A stretch of DNA of 64,000 nucleotides, taken from positions 3,144,001 to 3,208,000 of the forward strand of contig NZ_CP029186.1 in NCBI RefSeq assembly GCF_003096035.1. Direction: 5' to 3'. Shown piece after piece: positions 45,743 to 54,739 of the stretch. The translations under genes were made by a program, and so were the position numbers. Below the pieces are notes generated by a model. That model made no database searches and was not told where the DNA came from. It worked only from the letters and a program-made list of their open reading frames with translations. Source of the DNA: Flavobacterium album. Lineage in GTDB: Bacteria > Bacteroidota > Bacteroidia > Flavobacteriales > Flavobacteriaceae. Positions within the stretch are counted from its first letter, which is position 1. Each line of letters begins with the position of its first letter.

Positions 45743-46576
45743 ATGTCAATAATTACCCTGACGACCGATTTCGGGCTCAAAGACCATTTCGTTGGCGCGC
45801 TGAAAGGAAAAATCCTTTCGGAGTACAGGGAAGCTACTATTGTTGATATTTCCCATGACATCGACCTTTTTAATGTGCCGGAGGCGAGCTACATTATAGG
45901 AGCAGCATACAGTAGCTTTCCGCAGGGTACGGTTCACCTTATTGGCGTAGATTGCGAACTCACCAAAGAATGCAGCCATATTGCCATGCTCTGGAACGGC
46001 CACTATTTTATATGTGCCGACAACGGTATACTGAGCATCCTTACCCAAAAGATAGTACCCGAGAAGATCGTTGAGATCAACATCCACAGCCGGCTGCCCG
46101 AAGGTTCATCTGACATGGACGTATTCGTGACCGTTGCATGCCATCTGGCAAAAGGCGGGCTGCTGAACGTTATTGGTAAAGAGATCACGGAAATAAAAGA
46201 GATAAACGAGCTGCAGGCTGTTGCGGCAGATGATAATAAGTCGATAAAAGGCTATGTAATTTACATCGACCATTTTGGAAACTGTGTGACCAACATTACA
46301 AAAAAGCTGGTGAAGGATATTGCCAAAGGGCGCGATTTTGATATTACATTCAGCACCAAAAGCATTAAGTCATTAAAAAAAGGCTATTCGGATTTTACGG
46401 TTAATGAGCGCTTCTCACTAAAGGATTATGAGGGCGAAAAGCTGGCGATCTTTAATGAGGCCGGGTTCCTTGAGATAGCGATATACCGCAGCAACCCCTT
46501 GACGGTAGGAACCGCAAAAACATTGCTGGGGCTGAAATTCAGGGATGTCGTGAATGTGGTGTTTAGAGCCCCCTAA
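45743..46576 (+). CDS. SAM hydroxide adenosyltransferase (DUF62/DUF62-like)
   Basis: A 277-residue enzyme of the fluorinase-like superfamily; most members hydrolyse S-adenosylmethionine to adenosine and methionine. It has the opening ITLTTDFGLKDHFVGALKG, DISHDIDLFNVPEASYIIG and YVIYIDHFGNCVTNI. The chloride or fluoride specificity cannot be read. The next gene follows after 52 nt. The stop codon lies inside a G+C-rich palindrome. Confidence 0.92.
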   Translation: MSIITLTTDFGLKDHFVGALKGKILSEYREATIVDISHDIDLFNVPEASYIIGAAYSSFPQGTVHLIGVDCELTKECSHIAMLWNGHYFICADNGILSILTQKIVPEKIVEINIHSRLPEGSSDMDVFVTVACHLAKGGLLNVIGKEITEIKEINELQAVAADDNKSIKGYVIYIDHFGNCVTNITKKLVKDIAKGRDFDITFSTKSIKSLKKGYSDFTVNERFSLKDYEGEKLAIFNEAGFLEIAIYRSNPLTVGTAKTLLGLKFRDVVNVVFRAP

Positions 46577-46592
46577 CCCCCGAAGGGGGAAT
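46566..46592. repeat. Short GC-rich palindrome at a gene end
   Basis: CCCCCTAACCCCCGAAGGGGGAATT, closely like the element near 12,290. CCCCC (46577-46581) pairs with GGGGG across GAA. It lies across the stop codon of the SAM hydroxide adenosyltransferase-like gene. Confidence 0.5.
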
Positions 46593-46628
46593 TAGCAAGG
46601 GTATTGAAATATAAAAACAAAAAACAGT

Positions 46629-46925
46629 ATGTTTGTAAGAATTGTAAAGATGGGTTTTCAGGAAGATAAGATTGCTGCCTTTCTCGATAATTTTGAGCAG
46701 GTGAAGCAGGATATACGAAATTTTCCTGGTAACCGTTTCTTAGAGTTATACAGGGACAAAAACGACCCTTCGGTATTTTTCACCTACAGCTATTGGGAAA
46801 CTGAAGATGACCTGGAAAACTACCGCAAGTCTGACCTGTTTTGTGAAACATGGGCCATTACAAAGCCGATGTTCCGCCAAAAGGCCGAGGCATGGAGCGT
46901 TGATAAACTGGTATCGTTGCCGTAA
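46629..46925 (+). CDS. Antibiotic biosynthesis monooxygenase (ABM) domain protein
   Basis: A 98-residue ferredoxin-like protein of the ABM/quinol-monooxygenase-like family. It opens MFVRIVKMGFQEDKIAAFLD and has FLELYRDKNDPSVFFTYSYW, the usual pattern. Such small proteins act as oxygenases on quinones or degrade heme, or have no known activity. The Trp-rich C-terminal helix (ETWAITKPMFRQKAEAWSVD) is typical. It lies 36 nt before gldF and may be co-transcribed. Confidence 0.82.
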   Translation: MFVRIVKMGFQEDKIAAFLDNFEQVKQDIRNFPGNRFLELYRDKNDPSVFFTYSYWETEDDLENYRKSDLFCETWAITKPMFRQKAEAWSVDKLVSLP

Positions 46926-46961
46926 CTTTGAACTTTAAACGTTTAAACTTTAAACTGATTA

Positions 46962-47687
46962 ATGAAAGCATTATTATTACGTGAGATCAAATCCTTTTTC
47001 GGTTCGCCGATAGGATACCTGGTCATCGCCATTTTCCTTCTGCTCAACGGGCTGTTCCTGTGGGTTTTTGAAGGCGAATTCAATATACTCAACAGCGGTT
47101 TTGCCGACATGAGCCCTTTTTTCACGCTTTCTCCGTGGATACTTATTTTTCTTATACCTGCAGTGACCATGCGCAGCTTTTCTGACGAAAAGAAACAGGG
47201 CACTATTGAGCTTTTATTCACAAAGCCTTTGAGCGTTTGGGAAATAGTAAACGGCAAATTCTTCGGTGCATTGACCCTTATAGTGTTGGCCATCGTACCT
47301 ACAATAGTATATGTACTGGTACTTTCCTCCTTCGGTAACCCGGAAGGCAATATCGATATGGGAAGCACACTTGGCTCTTACTTCGGGCTGCTGTTCCTTA
47401 TTGCGGGCTATACGTCTATAGGTATATTTACTTCTACGTTTTCCGACAACCAGATCGTTGCCTTCATCGTATCGGTATTTTTGTGCTTTTTCATTTATTT
47501 CGGGTTCGAAGGAGTGTCCGGCTTTGCAGGCGGCTTTAGCGGTTTTGTGGCTTCACTGGGTATGGACTATCATTTCAAGAGCATGAGCCGCGGCGTACTC
47601 GATACACGTGATATCATTTATTTCCTGAGTGTGACGGTATTGTTCCTGTCACTGACTGTTTACAAACTTAAATCACTAAAAGGGTAA
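46962..47687 (+). CDS. gldF: Gliding motility ABC transporter permease GldF
   Basis: A 241-residue ABC-2-type membrane permease with six helices, opening MKALLLREIKSFFGSPIGYL and including SDEKKQGTIELLFTKPLSVWE. In Flavobacterium johnsoniae GldF, with GldA (ATPase) and GldG, makes up a transporter linked to gliding motility. The stop overlaps the gldG start (A of TAATG). The neighbour order gldF-gldG-dnaN is typical. No gldA is in the window; it is often encoded elsewhere. Confidence 0.95.
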   Translation: MKALLLREIKSFFGSPIGYLVIAIFLLLNGLFLWVFEGEFNILNSGFADMSPFFTLSPWILIFLIPAVTMRSFSDEKKQGTIELLFTKPLSVWEIVNGKFFGALTLIVLAIVPTIVYVLVLSSFGNPEGNIDMGSTLGSYFGLLFLIAGYTSIGIFTSTFSDNQIVAFIVSVFLCFFIYFGFEGVSGFAGGFSGFVASLGMDYHFKSMSRGVLDTRDIIYFLSVTVLFLSLTVYKLKSLKG

Positions 47688-49512
47688 TGGAAACAGCAGC
47701 AGAAACAACCCAAAAAGCGCCAAAGGAAAACAAGAACCTGAAACAGCTTGTCATTACGGTAATCGTATTACTGGCGCTCAACTTTGCAGGGAATTATGTA
47801 TTTAAGCGCTTTGACCTTACACATGATAAGCGCTATACCCTATCGCAAACATCGCTAAACATTATCAACGAGGCGGCCGACCCTATTTATGTGGAAGTAT
47901 ACCTTGCCGGTGATGTTACCGACGACTACAAGCGCCTACAGGACGAGACGCGCCAGCTATTGCAGGAATTTGAAGCCTACAGCCCGAATGTGAGGTTCAG
48001 CTTCGTCAACCCTATTGATGAGTCGGATGGCATGGACGGCGCAAAGCGCGAACTGATATACAACTTGTATATCATGCAATATCCACAGTTCAAATCGAAA
48101 GAAAAAGCCATAAAGAAAAGCATGGCAGGCATCACCAACCTTGACGAAGCCGTAATTGAAGGCTTTATAAGGGCGGGAATGCAGCCCGCAAGCATATCGG
48201 TGATCGACAAAGGCAAGCAATCGGAAACTGTGATATTCCCATGGGCGATCGCTACCTGCAACGGCAAAAGCGTAAAAATACCATTGCTTAAAAACCAACG
48301 CGGGGCGTCGGCACAGGAAAATGTGGAAAGCTCTGTGCAAAACCTTGAATATGCCTTTGCCGACGGTTTTAATAAGATAGTGAAGGAAAAAGACAAAAAG
48401 ATAGTAGTATTACAGGGCAATGGCGAAATGCCGGGCAGCAAATGGCCAGCTTCCTGAAGCAGCTGAAAGACAGCTATTACCTTGGCCCTTTTACACTGGA
48501 TTCTGTTGCCAAAGACCCGCAAAGGACATTGAAGGCACTACAGCACTATGACTTGGCCATCATTGCCAAGCCTCGCGAAAAATTCACAGAGGAAGAAAAG
48601 CAGGTCCTCGACCAATATATTGTAAATGGAGGTAAAACGCTATGGATGATCGATCCCGTACAGGCCGAAATGGACAGCCTCAACGAGAGTGGTACCATAC
48701 CGGTACTGCCGATGGACCTCGGGCTTAACGATATGTTCTTTAAATACGGCTTCCGCATCCCGCCTGTGCTGGTCAAGGATGAAATGGCAACCCCTATAAA
48801 GCTTGCTAATGGCCAGGAAGGCAGCGGCACGCAATACCAGCAATACCTGTGGAAGTTTGCGCCGTTCATTTATCCGGATTCCATTAATCGGAACCCTATT
48901 GTAAAGAACCTTGGCGGTATAAAATTTGATTTTGCAGGCAGCATCGACACACTGAAGAACGGCATTAAAAAGAACGTTCTTCTCGCTACGTCTAAATATT
49001 CACGCACAGTGGGAACCCCTACTACCATCAGCCTTAATATGGTTATGGAACAGTTCGATCCGGCACAGTACCAGAAGGGAGGCTTTATCCCGGTTGCGGT
49101 ATTGCTGGAAGGCAGCTTCCACTCGATGTATGAAAACAGGATATTGCCATTTAAGGACCCTGCCTATAAAACAGTAGGCAAGCCCGGGAAAATGATCGTG
49201 ATCGCTGACGGAGATATCGTAAAGAACCAATTTGACAAAGAAGGCCGCCCGCTGGAGCTTGGCTTTGATAAATGGACCGGCGAGGTGTATGAGAACAAGG
49301 ACTTTATGCTGAACTGCGTCAACTACCTGCTTGATGACACGGGACTTATCAACATCCGAAGCAAGAATGTAAGCCTGCCTATGCTGAACATGAAGAAAGT
49401 GCACGATGACTATACCATGGCACAGCTGATAACTGTCGGGCTGCCAATACTAATACTTCTGGTATTCGGGCTGCTGTTCACATGGCTCAGGAAAAAGAAA
49501 TATTCAAGATAG
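47687..49512 (+). pseudogene. gldG: Gliding motility transporter subunit GldG, frameshifted
   Basis: An about 608-residue membrane protein. An N-terminal helix (about residues 20-37) is followed by an ABC-type periplasmic domain (YTLSQTSLNIINEAADPIYV) and a C-terminal helix (ITVGLPILILLVFGLLFTWL). The first frame ends at a TGA after KWPAS. The +1 frame continues from QQMASFLKQLKDSYY. One extra G at the run 48433-48435 gives GEMPGQQMASFLK and an intact product. It overlaps gldF by one base and is followed by dnaN. Loss of GldG would impair gliding, so sequencing error is the likelier explanation. Confidence 0.88.
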
Positions 49513-49550
49513 TGTTAATAAAAAATTTTCACTATTCAATTTGATTACGA

Positions 49551-49558
49551 TATATTTG
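49551..49558 (+). promoter_or_regulatory. Promoter -7 box of dnaN
   Basis: TATATTTG, a full TAnnTTTG match in the gldG-dnaN gap, 46 nt before the ATG. A TTTC lies near -33 in place of TTG. Confidence 0.5.
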
Positions 49559-49604
49559 TGAAACGTAAAACCACGCGGTTTTGCCAATAAACTAAACGAA
49601 ACAC

Positions 49605-50723
49605 ATGAAATTTATAGTATCCAGCTCCTATTTGCTGAAACAACTTCAGGTACTTGGAAGCGTTATTAACAGCAGCAATACACTGCCTATCCTTGATAAC
49701 TTCCTGTTTGAACTGGACAGTACCGAACTTAAAGTATCGGCTTCCGATCTTGAGACTACCATGTCTGCCATGCTTGAGATCGATTCTGACAGCAAAGGAA
49801 GTGTTGCCGTACCTGCAAAGCTGCTGCTGGAAACCCTTAAAACGTTTCCTGAACAGCCGCTTACGTTTACCGTTGAGGATAATAATACTATCGAGATAAG
49901 CTCTAATTCCGGTAAATATGCACTGGCGTATGCATCCGGCGATGAGTTCCCCAAAGCCGTTACGCTTGAAGACCCATCGGTAACCATTGTCCCTGCAGAG
50001 GTATTGGCAACTGCCGTAAGCAAAACTATTTTCGCAGCCGGTAATGATGACCTTCGTCCGGTAATGTCGGGTGTGTTCTTCCAGTTCTCGCCACAGGGGC
50101 TTACGTTTGTAGCTACTGATGCACACAAGCTTGTGAAATATGCGAGGACCGATGTAACCGCATCGCAGGTTGCTGACTTCATTATGCCGAAAAAGCCTTT
50201 GACGATCCTTAAAGGAATCCTTGGCACTTCGAATGCAGAAATTAAAATTGAATACAACGATTCGAACGCGACGTTCTCTTTCGATAATTATGTGCTTACG
50301 TGCCGCCTTATAGATGGGAAATATCCTAACTACGAAGCGGTTATACCAAAAGAAAACCCGAACAAGCTGTTGATCGACAGGACACAGTTTCTTAGCTCTG
50401 TACGCCGTGTGGCCATCTTCTCAAACAAAACCACACACCAGATACGCCTTAAAATAGCAGGTACCGAACTGAATATCTCAGCCGAGGATATCGACTATTC
50501 CAACAAGGCCGAAGAGCGTTTAACCTGTGATTACCAGGGTGACGACATGCAGATAGGCTTCAACTCAAGGTTCCTTACCGAGATGCTGACCAATCTTCAA
50601 AGCGATGAGATCATGCTGGAAATGTCATTGCCTAACCGCGCGGGTATATTAACCCCTATCGATGGCCTTGACGAAGGTGAAACAGTAACGATGCTGGTGA
50701 TGCCGGTAATGCTGAATAATTAA
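49605..50723 (+). CDS. dnaN: DNA polymerase III beta subunit (sliding clamp)
   Basis: A 372-residue protein with three clamp domains. It opens MKFIVSSSYLLKQLQVLGSV, includes RPVMSGVFFQFSPQGLTFVATDAHK, and ends with LVMPVMLNN, the usual hydrophobic C-terminus. It forms a ring around DNA that tethers polymerase III. The position after gldFG is shared in flavobacteria. Confidence 0.97.
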   Translation: MKFIVSSSYLLKQLQVLGSVINSSNTLPILDNFLFELDSTELKVSASDLETTMSAMLEIDSDSKGSVAVPAKLLLETLKTFPEQPLTFTVEDNNTIEISSNSGKYALAYASGDEFPKAVTLEDPSVTIVPAEVLATAVSKTIFAAGNDDLRPVMSGVFFQFSPQGLTFVATDAHKLVKYARTDVTASQVADFIMPKKPLTILKGILGTSNAEIKIEYNDSNATFSFDNYVLTCRLIDGKYPNYEAVIPKENPNKLLIDRTQFLSSVRRVAIFSNKTTHQIRLKIAGTELNISAEDIDYSNKAEERLTCDYQGDDMQIGFNSRFLTEMLTNLQSDEIMLEMSLPNRAGILTPIDGLDEGETVTMLVMPVMLNN

Positions 50724-50724
50724 A

Positions 50725-50787
50725 TTCCAAAATACAAATACCAAATCTCAAACGTTTGGAATTTGGGATTTGGAACTTGGAATTTCA
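50725..50787. repeat. Palindromic AATTCCAAA-type repeat
   Basis: TTCCAAAATACAAATACCAAATC faces GGAATTTGGGATTTGGAACTTGGAA over the AAACGTTT centre. A similar TTCCAAATGACAAATTC stretch lies near 27,060. It looks like a dispersed repeat after dnaN. Confidence 0.5.
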
Positions 50788-50817
50788 ACGTCGCTATTTA
50801 ATCGACCCTTTATAAAG

Positions 50818-50847
50818 AAACCCGTAATGCTGTGGCTTTACGGGTTT
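50818..50847 (+). terminator. Intrinsic terminator of dnaN
   Basis: AAACCCGTAA and TTTACGGGTTT pair around a 9-nt loop with a T run. Confidence 0.8.
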
Positions 50848-50912
50848 TGATTTTGTATTCCGGCAATCATAACCCGGAACTGATGTGAAATTTCAGGTAT
50901 CACTTAATTTGT

Positions 50913-51761
50913 TTATGAATTCACAAAATTAATAATGTCTTCGTTGAACCTGTTTTTGTGGGTATAAAAAAGCCCGTGGGGAGCGTCATCATAAACGATG
51001 TACTGAGCATGTGGCACAAGCTTAATTGTCTCTTCTGCAGAAACTGCAATAGGCACAGTCTCATCTTCTTTGCCATGTATCACGAGTAATGGTATCCTGA
51101 TACCCTTCAGGTCTTCCCTGAAATCAGTGGTAGACCACGCCAGCATCGACTTGATCGTGGAATATCCTGCCGACTGTAGTGCCAATACCATATCATGCTG
51201 CAGAATTTCCGCACTTACGGGGCTGCTGAAAATGCCTGCACCATAAAACATCTTTGAAAAAGCAGCCAGGAATTTCGGCCTGTCTTCTTCAATCTGTTCC
51301 CTCATGGTATCAAATTGTTCCTGCGGAAGCCCGTTTGGATTATCATCGGTTTTAAGCAGAAATGGCGTCACCGAAGCTACAAGTGCTGCTTTGGTTACCC
51401 TCCCGTCGCCATTGTATCTTGAAAGGTATCTTGCCACTTCTCCCCCACCCATGGAAAATCCTACCAGCGTTACATCGGTAAGGTCGAGTTCCTGAAGCAA
51501 AAGCTGCAAGTCCTGCGCAAAGGTATCATAGTCATAACCTTCCCAGGGACGTGAAGATAATCCGAAACCACGGCGGTCATACGCTATTACACGCAGGTTG
51601 TTTGCCGGAAGCACATTAAGCTGGTATTCCCACATCTGATAGTTAAGCGGCCAGCCGTGTACAAGTACTACCGGCTTTCCGCGCCCGATATCCTGATAGA
51701 AGATATTTATTTCTTCAGAATGTCCTGAAAGGCTGACTGAATTTGTTGTAATGAAAGGCAT
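50913..51761 (-). CDS. Alpha/beta hydrolase (haloperoxidase-like)
   Basis: A 282-residue cytoplasmic enzyme. It has the oxyanion-hole HGWPLN, the nucleophile Ser103 in GFSMGGGE, an acid Asp in HGKEDETVP and the catalytic His in DAPHGLF. This layout matches the cofactor-free chloroperoxidase/esterase group, which hydrolyses esters and makes peracids in vitro. Natural substrate unknown. Probably monocistronic. Confidence 0.9.
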   Translation of the reverse strand: MPFITTNSVSLSGHSEEINIFYQDIGRGKPVVLVHGWPLNYQMWEYQLNVLPANNLRVIAYDRRGFGLSSRPWEGYDYDTFAQDLQLLLQELDLTDVTLVGFSMGGGEVARYLSRYNGDGRVTKAALVASVTPFLLKTDDNPNGLPQEQFDTMREQIEEDRPKFLAAFSKMFYGAGIFSSPVSAEILQHDMVLALQSAGYSTIKSMLAWSTTDFREDLKGIRIPLLVIHGKEDETVPIAVSAEETIKLVPHAQYIVYDDAPHGLFYTHKNRFNEDIINFVNS

Positions 51762-51879
51762 ACTATAGTATTTTGTAATTAATAATAAAATAAAGTTACT
51801 AAGTACAAAATCACATATAGTGCTTGTTAAGAAAGTGTTGGGTGTTAATGAAACTACAATTGGGAATTGTTTATTCCGA

Positions 51880-53670
51880 TCATCGCGAATCTATGACACC
51901 CATTTTTTCCATGAGGAAGGTAGCGCTCTTGTTTTTGCAGATACCTTCGCGGAGGCGGTAATCAAAATAAAGTTCGCCATCAACGATCTGTGATTCAAAA
52001 CAATGGTTGGAAACATTTCCTGGATATTGTGACGCTATATTACAGACTTCAATATCATGCGTAGCGATGGCTCCAATGGCTTTGAGCGCAAGCATCTTCT
52101 CTATAACCTTCAGGCTGCCGGTGCGCTTATCTTCCGAATTCGTGCCGCGTAATATCTCATCCAGGAGCACAAACGCCCTGCCTTCCTGTAGCTTATCCAT
52201 TATGTACCTCAGTCTTTTTACTTCGGCAAAAAAGTACGATTCGCTGTCAGATAAGGAATCGGACAAGCGCATGGATACCAAAACCGGAAGCGGATGAATA
52301 TCGGCTTCGGAAGCGCATACCGGAGCCCCTGCACCGGCAAGCACCATATTGATGCCAAGGCTGCGCAGAAAGGTGCTTTTGCCCGACATGTTAGATCCTG
52401 TAAGTATCATGTAGTTTTTCCCAAAATCGACATCATTGCCTATCCTGCCTTCGGCTTTAATAAGCGGATGGAACAGGTTTTTAAACCGGATCGTATAACT
52501 GTCATTAAGTTGCGGGAAATTAAAGCCGGGATTATTATATGCAAGATTTGCCAGGCTGGAAAGCGCTTCTATTTCGGCAACCGAATCAAGCCATTTTACG
52601 ATATCCTGCGCATGGCGTTTTTTCCAGTCAAGCACTGAGCGCAGCGTGTGGAAATGGAACAGCAAAAGCCCGTTGAAAAGGATAGCGCCCGGTACATTGG
52701 CAATACTGTCTAGCCTTGCAAAAAGTACAGAGAGCCTGATAATACTGTCCCCTGCTTTCTGTTGACCGCCTGTAAGCACGGCCTGAAGGTCCATAAGCTT
52801 TCCTGAAGTAAAGCTATAGTTCTCTATTTCTTTTATGATACGCCCGTAGCCTTCTATGATATTGTGTATCTCGGTAGTGTCGGCGGTCTCCCTTTTTATG
52901 ACTTTAAGATAGCCCAATAGAAAAACAAGGTTCCACCCGAAAAGATAACCGGCAACATCAGAATAAAGGCCGTTGCCCGTGACAAGATAAACAATTAAGC
53001 ACAATAATAGCGCTATGGGAGAAGCTATGGACAGGATTTTAGCCATCCCTGAAAAACTAACCCCCTCTTGGTTGGCCCATCCCGTCAGGCGGCTGTATAT
53101 AGGCGCGCTGTCCTTATTTATTTTGCCCAAAGCCATGATTTCCTGCCTCCATTCGGGTAGGGCAGCAAGTTCTTTTACAGCTTCCTGTCGTTTTAGTATT
53201 TCGCTTTGCCCGGCACTTTCCAAAAGCATCGAAGCGAGCCTTTCTTTCCCTTTATAAGTCTGTGTTCGGTTCAGGTTTTGGAACAGCGAGCGCTTCCCGA
53301 AAATATCAAGGTCGTGGGAATAGGCATGTGTTGCATCGTGGAATTCAGCTCCATCTTCGAACGGTATATTTTTACCCGACAGGTAATCCAGTTCCTCGTT
53401 GTTAACCAATAGAAGCGCTTCTGCCCGTTTTTTCTTTTGCACCACTTTTGTGTGGTAGTGCATCAATACAAAGAAAATCACGCAGCACACTGCCATCCCT
53501 AAAATAAGATACAGGATATCCTTAGTCGTAAAAGCGTAGTATCCCAATACCAAAAAAACTGCCGCAACAGCAAAACGTGCTGTGCCGATAGTGTTGTATT
53601 TTCGGCCATAAGCTGCCGATAGTTCCTGAAAAGCCTGCTGCCGGCTTTTGTAAAATTCCAATTGTTCCAT
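51880..53670 (-). CDS. MutS-like ATPase, membrane-anchored
   Basis: A 596-residue protein. Two helix pairs near residues 30-70 (AVAAVFLVLGYYAF, ILGMAVCCVIFFVLM) and at about 210-255 (SIASPIALLLCLIVYLV) look membrane-embedded. They surround a MutS-like core domain and a MutS ATPase domain with Walker A TGSNMSGKST, Walker B FVLLDEILRGTNSEDK and IATHDIEVC. The family resembles MutS without DNA-mismatch domains, so a repair role is not implied. It has the usual length for this Bacteroidota type. Confidence 0.88.
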   Translation of the reverse strand: MEQLEFYKSRQQAFQELSAAYGRKYNTIGTARFAVAAVFLVLGYYAFTTKDILYLILGMAVCCVIFFVLMHYHTKVVQKKKRAEALLLVNNEELDYLSGKNIPFEDGAEFHDATHAYSHDLDIFGKRSLFQNLNRTQTYKGKERLASMLLESAGQSEILKRQEAVKELAALPEWRQEIMALGKINKDSAPIYSRLTGWANQEGVSFSGMAKILSIASPIALLLCLIVYLVTGNGLYSDVAGYLFGWNLVFLLGYLKVIKRETADTTEIHNIIEGYGRIIKEIENYSFTSGKLMDLQAVLTGGQQKAGDSIIRLSVLFARLDSIANVPGAILFNGLLLFHFHTLRSVLDWKKRHAQDIVKWLDSVAEIEALSSLANLAYNNPGFNFPQLNDSYTIRFKNLFHPLIKAEGRIGNDVDFGKNYMILTGSNMSGKSTFLRSLGINMVLAGAGAPVCASEADIHPLPVLVSMRLSDSLSDSESYFFAEVKRLRYIMDKLQEGRAFVLLDEILRGTNSEDKRTGSLKVIEKMLALKAIGAIATHDIEVCNIASQYPGNVSNHCFESQIVDGELYFDYRLREGICKNKSATFLMEKMGVIDSR

Positions 53671-53720
53671 TGCGGTAAATATAGCAATAAAAGTCCCGAT
53701 GTCGCCATCAGGATCAAATG

Positions 53721-54557
53721 CTATTCTTCGTGGAATACCAATAACGGCACCTTGCTGTGGTAAGTCATTTTCTTGGTAAGGCTGCGATGGAAAAGCCCTT
53801 CGAAAAAGCCGCGCTTATGGGCACGCATGACAAGCAGGCCGGTATGCTGGTTTTCAATAAAATCAAGTATTGCCTGTTCTATATGGTCATCCTCGATATT
53901 GAAAAAGTCGATGTTGCTGCCCCTGTAATATACTTTCCATTCGTTGATGCGTTCCTCGATATCTTTGGGGTCGTCGGCATTTTTGATGTAAAGGCATTGT
54001 ATCCTGGCTCCGAATTTGTCGGCAATAGCCATCGCACTTTTCAGGGCATCATTGTCTTTGTCCTGGTATTGCGTAGTAAAGGCGATACTTTTTACTGGGT
54101 GGTATTCCGCTTCGGCGGGAATAGCCAGCACAGGCACTTTCACATTGACTACCACTGCGCCCGCAACCGAACCGATGAACGTTTCCTTAATGCCACTGGC
54201 TCCTTTGGTCCCCATCACCACCAGGTCAATATTTTCGTCATTACAAACCTTATTGATATTGTACACAAGGTCCCCATACAAAAGGATATTTCGCATTTTC
54301 ACATGCCCCAGGTTCTGGTGCTCCGCCAGCATATGCAGTTTCGGCAATTCGTCCCTGAAGCTTTCAAACTGGTTCATTTCTATGACATCAAAAATTTCAG
54401 TAGCAGTTTCGGGCACTAGAGGGGTTTCTACGATTGGGAGGTCATAAACATGCAATATTACAAGTTCGGCCTTAAAAGAATCGGCAAACCGCAGCGCATA
54501 TATAAATGCGGTATTTGCAGCTTCGGAAAAATCGGTTGGAAAGAGTATTTGTTTCAT
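53721..54557 (-). CDS. Universal stress protein, tandem-domain
   Basis: A 278-residue protein with two UspA-like domains (about residues 1-145 and 150-278). The first has ILFPTDFSEAANTAFIYALR and the ATP-binding tail GTKGASGIKETFIGSVAGAVV (G-2x-G-9x-G type). The second is more diverged. Tandem Usp proteins in this phylum take part in stress survival. It is divergent from mnmE, with their upstream regions shared. Confidence 0.9.
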   Translation of the reverse strand: MKQILFPTDFSEAANTAFIYALRFADSFKAELVILHVYDLPIVETPLVPETATEIFDVIEMNQFESFRDELPKLHMLAEHQNLGHVKMRNILLYGDLVYNINKVCNDENIDLVVMGTKGASGIKETFIGSVAGAVVVNVKVPVLAIPAEAEYHPVKSIAFTTQYQDKDNDALKSAMAIADKFGARIQCLYIKNADDPKDIEERINEWKVYYRGSNIDFFNIEDDHIEQAILDFIENQHTGLLVMRAHKRGFFEGLFHRSLTKKMTYHSKVPLLVFHEE

Positions 54558-54649
54558 GGCAAAGGGAATGTGTATTAGGCTAAAGATACAAAAAAGGATG
54601 CGTTTTTCTTACTTTTTATAGTAGTGTTAACAGAGATTTAAAGAAGGCG

Positions 54650-54708
54650 CTGAGGTAGTAAGGGACTTAGATCCTTAGCTACTCAGCACCTCAGTAACTA
54701 AGTACCTT
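54650..54708. repeat. Degenerate CTTAG/CTCAG repeat upstream of mnmE
   Basis: The stretch GGGACTTAGATCCTTAGCTA continues as CTCAGCACCTCAGTAACTAA. It consists of repeats of a CT(T/C)AG word and can fold back on itself. Similar stretches are near 44,650-44,690 and 7,895-7,930. It lies before the mnmE promoter. Confidence 0.5.
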
Positions 54709-54717
54709 ACAAAATGC

Positions 54718-54725
54718 TATCTTTG
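54718..54725 (+). promoter_or_regulatory. Promoter -7 box of mnmE
   Basis: TATCTTTG, a perfect TAnnTTTG match, 14 nt before the mnmE ATG. No clear TTG at -33. Confidence 0.6.
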
Positions 54726-54739
54726 CAAAAACAAAAACA

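Noticed and set aside
49646..50257. 203-codon minus-strand frame in dnaN
   Set aside because: Antisense shadow of an unambiguous clamp gene, Ser-rich from reading codons backwards.
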